Source: DATKYV01 sp035528275
GTDB taxonomy: Bacteria > Acidobacteriota > Terriglobia > UBA7540
Length of the DNA stretch: 10,078 nucleotides
Reading direction: 5' to 3'
Assembly: GCA_035528275.1 (NCBI GenBank)
Contig: DATKYV010000033.1
Location: 1-10,078 of the forward strand
Shown: positions 5,950 through 10,078 of the stretch, piece by piece
How the letters are laid out: every line of letters starts with the position of its first letter
Position numbering within the stretch: the first letter of the stretch is position 1
The notes under the pieces: generated by a model
What the model saw: the letters and a program-made list of their open reading frames with translations, nothing else
Database searches by the model: none
Told to the model about the DNA's origin: nothing
Translations under genes and position numbers: made by a program

Positions 5950-6951
5950 ATGGCGGCCGAGTTCGCCGCGGCCGGAGTGACTCCGGGGCAGCCCTTCCCG
6001 GGCAATGTCATCCCCGACGCGCTGATTGACCCCAACGCCACAGCGTTCCTCGGCACGGGCGCGATACCCCTCCCCAATTTCGGTAACCAGTTCACGGGTT
6101 CGCGCAGCGTGCCCATCGACGTCCGGGAAGAGATTATCCGCGTTGACCACAATTTCAACGACAGGGTGAGCCTCATGGCCCACTTTATCAACGACGCCAT
6201 AATCCAGGAAACGGATACCACGCTCTGGGGCGGCATGTCGTACCCGACTCTCGGCACAATATTCAGGAACCCCGCCAAGAGCGCGGTCCTGCGGCTAACC
6301 TGGACCATCAGCCCATCCTTGTTGAACGAGGTTGCTTACAACTATAACGGGAATCGCATCGACTTTACCGGCGCCTTCAATGCGTATGAACTCGGATACG
6401 ACCGCAGCAGTTCGGATCTGGACCGGCGGCACGTGTTGACGATGAATTACATCTACGAACTACCCTTCTTCAAGAGCCACTCCAGCCCCTTTGTCCGCCA
6501 AGCTGTGGGAGGATGGCAGCTCTCCGGGATCACTAACTTCCAGACCGGACTGCCCAACACTCCCAGCTATCCAGGCGACATCGCTGGCGTGGGTTTCGGG
6601 AACGTGCGCCCCAATGTCGTCAGCGATCCCAACTCGGGGCCAAAGACTCTCGACGAATGGTTCAATACAGACGCCTTCGCCCCGCCCGATGAACTCACTT
6701 TCGGCAACGCCGGGCGGAACGTCATTCGGCGCCCGGGCCGGGACAACTGGAACATCTCGGTCTTCAAGGTCTTCAGCTTCTCGTCCCTTCGGGAGGGAGC
6801 GCAGCTCCAATTCCGGCTGGAAATGTTCAACACCTTCAACCATACCCAGTTCTCGGACTATGATTCCAACGTCCTGTCGGGGAACTATGGGAAGATCACT
6901 TCAACCTACGACGCACGGCGAATTCAATTTGGGTTGAAATTCGCCTTCTGA
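5950..6951 (+). CDS. TonB-dependent receptor (Oar-like), C-terminal beta-barrel remnant
   Basis: This reads as the C-terminal part of an Oar-type outer-membrane TonB-dependent receptor, a family of roughly 1000-1200 residues common in Acidobacteriota; only 333 residues are left. Recognisable segments, in order, are TPGQPFPGNVIP with DPNATAF, VREEIIRVDHNFND, LLNEVAYNYNGNRI, SSDLDRRHVLTMNYIYELPFF, GGWQLSGITNFQTG, GNAGRNVIRRPGRDNWNIS and FRLEMFNTFNHTQF. It ends ARRIQFGLKFAF, whose terminal Phe is the outer-membrane barrel (BAM) signal. The signal peptide, the carboxypeptidase-regulatory-like domain and the plug are absent. The ATG at 5950 has no good ribosome site, and the frame is open only from 5923. 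In family members the NYNGNRI and SDLDRRH segments are normally far apart; here they nearly touch (residues 131-161), so an internal part of the barrel seems missing too. It is unlikely to work as an intact receptor. Confidence 0.8.
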   Translation: MAAEFAAAGVTPGQPFPGNVIPDALIDPNATAFLGTGAIPLPNFGNQFTGSRSVPIDVREEIIRVDHNFNDRVSLMAHFINDAIIQETDTTLWGGMSYPTLGTIFRNPAKSAVLRLTWTISPSLLNEVAYNYNGNRIDFTGAFNAYELGYDRSSSDLDRRHVLTMNYIYELPFFKSHSSPFVRQAVGGWQLSGITNFQTGLPNTPSYPGDIAGVGFGNVRPNVVSDPNSGPKTLDEWFNTDAFAPPDELTFGNAGRNVIRRPGRDNWNISVFKVFSFSSLREGAQLQFRLEMFNTFNHTQFSDYDSNVLSGNYGKITSTYDARRIQFGLKFAF

Positions 6952-6970
6952 GGCCTCGCAAGGGTCTATT

Positions 6971-7009
6971 AGGGGGCGATCTCGCTTTGCGGGAGCGCCC
7001 CTTTTCTTT
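6971..7009 (+). terminator. Rho-independent terminator after the receptor fragment
   Basis: An 8-base stem (6971-6978 with 6996-7003; core GGGGCG/CGCCCC) encloses a loop that can pair further (CTC with GAG). It is followed by TTTTCTTT (7002-7009). It lies 20 bases after the receptor stop codon, so it should end that transcript and separate it from GH3. Confidence 0.75.
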
Positions 7010-7093
7010 CTGATGAACCTCAGGACCGGGTCTCCATGAAGCCTCAGGGCAGGACTTTTCGACCCTTGCCAGTCCAAGGTGCATGGCGTAAAA

Positions 7094-7125
7094 CCCTTCG
7101 AGTGAGCCGTTATGCAACCGAAGGG
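7094..7125. repeat. Inverted repeat, 7-base arms
   Basis: CCCTTCG (7094-7100) and CGAAGGG (7119-7125) are perfect inverted arms around 18 bases. It is the first stem-loop in the gene-free stretch before GH3. It could be part of a structured leader or a protein site; I see no T-run to make it a terminator. Confidence 0.4.
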
Positions 7126-7199
7126 CTGAGGGATTCTCTCGTCCGAGCTGATTGGATGCCCGGGTTCGCCGTTCCCGTCGTTGAGAAGAGTTGCCAGGA

Positions 7200-7296
7200 G
7201 GTTGTCGCGCTTCGCGCAACCCGGGAACGCCTGGAGCGTTCCGCCGGCGGTGGGGAATGCCATCGGCCACTTTGCCGGCCGATGGTCGCGTTCCCC
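7200..7296. repeat. Cluster of strong stem-loops with alternating GGGAAYGC/GCGTTCC motifs upstream of GH3
   Basis: Four consecutive structures are read directly. First is a hairpin at 7200-7221 (GGTTG-t-CGCG / CGCG-CAACC). Second is a perfect 7-base stem GGAACGC/GCGTTCC (7224-7230 with 7236-7242, loop CTGGA). Third is a 10-base palindrome CCGCCGGCGG (7241-7250). Last is a two-part hairpin with outer arms GGGGAA (7252-7257) / TTCCCC (7291-7296) and a perfect 9-base inner stem CCATCGGCC / GGCCGATGG (7260-7268, 7277-7285). The motif GGAAYGC or its complement occurs in alternating orientation (about 7224, 7236, 7254, 7288). The rest of 7010-7361 holds no convincing gene. It may be a structured 5' leader, a small RNA, or a REP/MITE-like repeat; I cannot tell which. 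Confidence 0.5.
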
Positions 7297-7351
7297 GTGG
7301 AAGAATGCGTTGCATCTGAACAGAAGCATCGAGTTATTGAGTGACGCCAAC

Positions 7352-7364
7352 GGAGGTAAACATG
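7352..7364 (+). promoter_or_regulatory. Shine-Dalgarno and ATG start of GH3
   Basis: GGAGGT (7352-7357) lies 4 bases before the ATG at 7362. This favours 7362 over an in-frame GTG at 7341, which has no ribosome site and would add seven residues before the signal peptide. Confidence 0.75.
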
Positions 7365-10073
7365 TCAAAACGAACTTACGTAGGGTTTGCATGCGGGCTT
7401 TTCTTGCTGCTGGTCAGCCTGCCCTTGTACTTTTCTTCGGCTCAGACGAATCAAGGGGCAACGGAGCGATTTCCGTTCCAGAATCCCTCCCTGCCGATCG
7501 AGCAGCGGGTGGACGACCTCATCTCGCGCATGACCCTCGAGGAAAAGGCTCTTCAGATGCAGCACACCGCTCCTGCTATTCCGCGGCTCGGCATTCCTTC
7601 CTACGATTGGTGGAACGAGGCGCTGCACGGTGTGGCGCGCTCCGGCTACGCCACAGTATTCCCGCAGGCCATCGGAATGGCCGCCACGTGGAACACCGAT
7701 CTAATCCACCGGGAAGCGGAGACTATCGCAACTGAAGCGCGCGCCAAGTACCACCAGGCGCAACAAGAAGGCAACCATAGCATCTACTATGGGCTGACGT
7801 TCTGGTCGCCCAACATCAACATCTTTCGCGACCCGCGCTGGGGACGCGGCCAGGAGACCTACGGCGAAGACCCCTTCCTGACCGGAGAGCTGGGCTTGGC
7901 CTTCGTGACCGGGCTGCAAGGAAACAATCCCAAATACCTGAAGACGGTGGCCACCCCCAAGCACTACGCCGTACACAGCGGGCCGGAACTCGAGCGACAC
8001 GGCTTCAACGTCGACGTGGTGCCACGAGATCTTGAGGACACTTATCTGCCCGCCTTCCGCGCCACGGTCGTGGATGGGCGTGCGGAATCCATCATGTGCG
8101 CTTACAACGCCGTGGATGGCCTCCCGGCCTGCGCGAGCGACTTCCTGCTTCAGAAGATCCTGCGCGACGATTGGGGCTTTCGAGGTTATGTGACCTCGGA
8201 CTGCGGCGCGGTGCGGGACATCACCACCGGTCACCACTACACCCCCGACGACGAGCACGGCTCCGCAGTTGCCGTGCGCGCCGGGACCGACACCACTTGC
8301 GGCAACGAGTACGTTGCGCTGGTGAAAGCGGTGCGTGACGGGCTCATCAAAGAGAGCGAGATCGATACCGCGGTCAAGCGCCTGTTCACGTCGCGCATAC
8401 GCCTCGGCATGTTTGACCCGCCGGAGATGGTTCCTTTTTCCCGTATCCCCATGTCCGAAGTCATTTCCCCCAAACACCGCGAACTGTCCCTGCAGGTGGC
8501 GCGTGAATCCATGGTGCTGCTGAAAAACCAGGATGGAATATTGCCGCTCAAACCGAGCGTGAAGAGGATTGCGGTGATCGGTCCCAATGCCGAGTCACTG
8601 GTCGCACTCGAGGGCAACTACAACGGCGTGCCCTCTCATCCCGTCTTGCCTGTGGACGGATTGCGCAAGCAATTTGCCGGCAAGACGGTGGTGCTCTACG
8701 CGCAGGGCTCGGCATACGTCGCGGAACTGCCCGTGCCGGTTCCCAGCACTGTCTTTCATACGGCGAGCGCCACGGCGGCGCCGGGCCTCAAGGCCGAATA
8801 CTTCGCCAATACCGACTTCTCCGGCAAGCCCGCTCTCGTCCGCAATGACCCGCAGATTCAGTTTGACTGGAATGCCGCCTCACCTGCGTCAGGGATTCCT
8901 ATGAAAGCCTTCGCCGTACGCTGGAGCGGGGTGCTCACGCCGCCCGGGCCGGGGGACTACACATTTGGTATCAGTCAGCCCCATTGCTACCCTTGCGGCA
9001 ATCATGAGAGTTTTCGCGTCTACCTCGACGACAAACTCATGACTAGCTTCACCCAGGAGAATCAGCGCCCCACGGTCCCGCCCTTCCAGGTCCACTTCGC
9101 GGATGCGAAGCCGCACAACTTCCGCCTTGAGTACACACACCGCTCGCCCCTGTTCGGCGCCGGGCTCACGCTGGTGTGGCAGCCTCCGGCTGAAGTGCTG
9201 CGCGCCGAAGCTGTGAAGGCCGCCGAGCGCGCTGACGTGACGGTGGCTTTCGTCGGACTCTCACCGGAACTTGAGGGTGAGGAGATGCGCATCCAAGTGG
9301 AAGGGTTCAGGGGCGGCGACCGGACTGATATCAACTTGCCGCGTGTACAGCAGGATCTGCTGGAGGCCCTGTCCGCCACTGGCAAGCCTCTGGTGGTAGT
9401 CCTCATGAGCGGCAGCGCGCTGGCGGTGAATTGGGCCGACCAGCATGCCGCCGCAATCCTCGAGGCGTGGTATCCGGGCGAGGAAGGCGGGACGGCCATT
9501 GCCGAGACGATCGCGGGCGCGAACAATCCCGGAGGGAGGCTGCCGGTTACCTTCTACAAATCCGTCGATCAATTACCGCCGTTCGAGGATTACAGGATGG
9601 AAAATCGGACTTACCGATACTTCAAAGGAGACCCACTCTATCCATTCGGTCACGGTCTGAGCTATACCAGCTTCAAATACAGCGATCTGAGGTTGGGAGC
9701 AACGAAGCTAAGGCCCAATGAAAATCTCCGGGTCGCAGTTACCGTCCAGAACACCGGCGGCCGCCCAGGAGATGAGGTAGTCCAGTTGTATGTAAGGGAC
9801 TTGAAGGCGTCCGTTCCGGTGCCAATCCGCTCCCTGGCGGGCCTTCGCAGGGTTCACCTCAGCGCCGGCGAGAAAATGCAGGTTGAATTCGCGCTCACGC
9901 CGAGGCAGATGTCTCTCATCGACCAAGACGGCAGGCGCGTTGTCGAACCGGGCGAGTTCAAGATTGAAGTGGGGGGAAAGCAGCCGGGCTTCCACGGGAC
10001 TGCCGATGCAAGCACGACCAGTGTGCTCTCGGCCGAATTCGAGGTCATTGGAGAAGTAACTGAGGTCAAGTGA
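7362..10073 (+). CDS. Secreted glycoside hydrolase family 3 with PA14 insertion (beta-xylosidase/beta-glucosidase type)
   Basis: This is a complete 903-residue exo-acting GH3 enzyme. A Sec signal peptide (KR, then GFACGLFLLLVSLPLYF, SSAQ; cut near residues 27-28) sends it to the periplasm or outside. The N-terminal barrel (about 40-350) has WWNEALHGVA, the xylosidase-like DPRWGRGQETYGEDP (157-171), ATPKHYAVHSG (197-207) and the nucleophile region VTSDCG with D280. The alpha/beta domain (about 380-740) is split by a PA14 carbohydrate-binding-type insertion (about 475-608: GLKAEYFAN to VWQPP). After it, SPELEGEEM (634-642) should hold the acid/base Glu, and GGDRTDINLP follows. YPFGHGLSYTSF (760-771) leads into the fibronectin-III-like C-terminal domain (about 772-870). 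The DPRWGRGQE type suggests beta-xylosidase or arabinofuranosidase activity, with beta-glucosidase as the alternative. It stands alone behind a terminator and a structured gap. GC content falls sharply near 9540 in its 3' part. Confidence 0.92.
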   Translation: MSKRTYVGFACGLFLLLVSLPLYFSSAQTNQGATERFPFQNPSLPIEQRVDDLISRMTLEEKALQMQHTAPAIPRLGIPSYDWWNEALHGVARSGYATVFPQAIGMAATWNTDLIHREAETIATEARAKYHQAQQEGNHSIYYGLTFWSPNINIFRDPRWGRGQETYGEDPFLTGELGLAFVTGLQGNNPKYLKTVATPKHYAVHSGPELERHGFNVDVVPRDLEDTYLPAFRATVVDGRAESIMCAYNAVDGLPACASDFLLQKILRDDWGFRGYVTSDCGAVRDITTGHHYTPDDEHGSAVAVRAGTDTTCGNEYVALVKAVRDGLIKESEIDTAVKRLFTSRIRLGMFDPPEMVPFSRIPMSEVISPKHRELSLQVARESMVLLKNQDGILPLKPSVKRIAVIGPNAESLVALEGNYNGVPSHPVLPVDGLRKQFAGKTVVLYAQGSAYVAELPVPVPSTVFHTASATAAPGLKAEYFANTDFSGKPALVRNDPQIQFDWNAASPASGIPMKAFAVRWSGVLTPPGPGDYTFGISQPHCYPCGNHESFRVYLDDKLMTSFTQENQRPTVPPFQVHFADAKPHNFRLEYTHRSPLFGAGLTLVWQPPAEVLRAEAVKAAERADVTVAFVGLSPELEGEEMRIQVEGFRGGDRTDINLPRVQQDLLEALSATGKPLVVVLMSGSALAVNWADQHAAAILEAWYPGEEGGTAIAETIAGANNPGGRLPVTFYKSVDQLPPFEDYRMENRTYRYFKGDPLYPFGHGLSYTSFKYSDLRLGATKLRPNENLRVAVTVQNTGGRPGDEVVQLYVRDLKASVPVPIRSLAGLRRVHLSAGEKMQVEFALTPRQMSLIDQDGRRVVEPGEFKIEVGGKQPGFHGTADASTTSVLSAEFEVIGEVTEVK

Positions 10074-10078
10074 GGCGT

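Noticed and set aside
5943..6308. N-terminal extension of the TPR frame to 6308
   Set aside because: It is the antisense of recognisable receptor coding sequence and shows no TPR pattern.
7310..7340. TTGCAT ... TATTGA as a sigma-70 promoter for GH3
   Set aside because: Only weak matches with a 19-base spacer; not better than chance in this sequence.
7036..7344. 102-residue plus-strand frame ending in a 4-base overlap with a GTG at 7341
   Set aside because: It crosses all the perfect inverted repeats, has no ribosome site or motif, and the GH3 start is better placed at 7362, so translational coupling is not supported.

Overview
The window looks like chromosomal DNA from a GC-rich, Gram-negative saprophyte, most likely an Acidobacteriota (Bryobacter/Solibacter-like) genome or metagenome bin. 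This is an inference. It rests on an Oar-like TonB-dependent receptor fragment ending in Phe, a Tat-exported sulfatase-like enzyme beside a sodium/solute symporter, a large secreted GH3 glycosidase with a PA14 insertion, and high-GC codon use. No rRNA, tRNA, CRISPR array, transposase or phage gene was seen.

Layout. Positions 1-1844 (+ strand) carry a SIS-domain sugar-phosphate-binding protein whose start lies left of the window, then a short MetE-like methyltransferase. Its stop is 19 bases from that of a convergent gene. Positions 5087-1864 (- strand) form a likely two-gene unit: an SSS-family symporter starting at TTG, then a Tat-exported sulfatase-superfamily hydrolase with a 35-base gap. 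Positions 5088-5453 hold the symporter leader, an operator-like palindrome and a doubtful 77-residue reading frame. Positions 5454-about 5945 (- strand) encode four perfect-length TPR repeats. From about 5950 (+ strand) begins the C-terminal part of a TonB-dependent receptor, ending at 6951. A rho-independent terminator follows. Then comes a stretch of about 350 bases rich in stem-loops, and then the GH3 enzyme (7362-10073), which is complete.

How the genes fit together. The receptor remnant, GH3 enzyme, symporter and sulfatase-like hydrolase fit uptake and breakdown of plant or microbial polysaccharide: cleavage in the periplasm or outside the cell, then sodium-driven import of the product. 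The SIS protein could handle sugar phosphates. The MetE-like protein belongs to one-carbon/methionine metabolism and has no obvious link.

The most notable points are: (a) a head-to-head junction near 5935-5980 where a TPR gene and a TonB receptor gene both lose their 5' parts; (b) a probable second, in-frame loss of several hundred residues inside the receptor near 6361-6390; (c) Thr in place of the formylglycine Cys/Ser in the sulfatase-like enzyme; (d) alternating inverted repeats forming strong hairpins before GH3. I did not find a clear new multi-gene system. The junctions may be true rearrangements or assembly chimeras.
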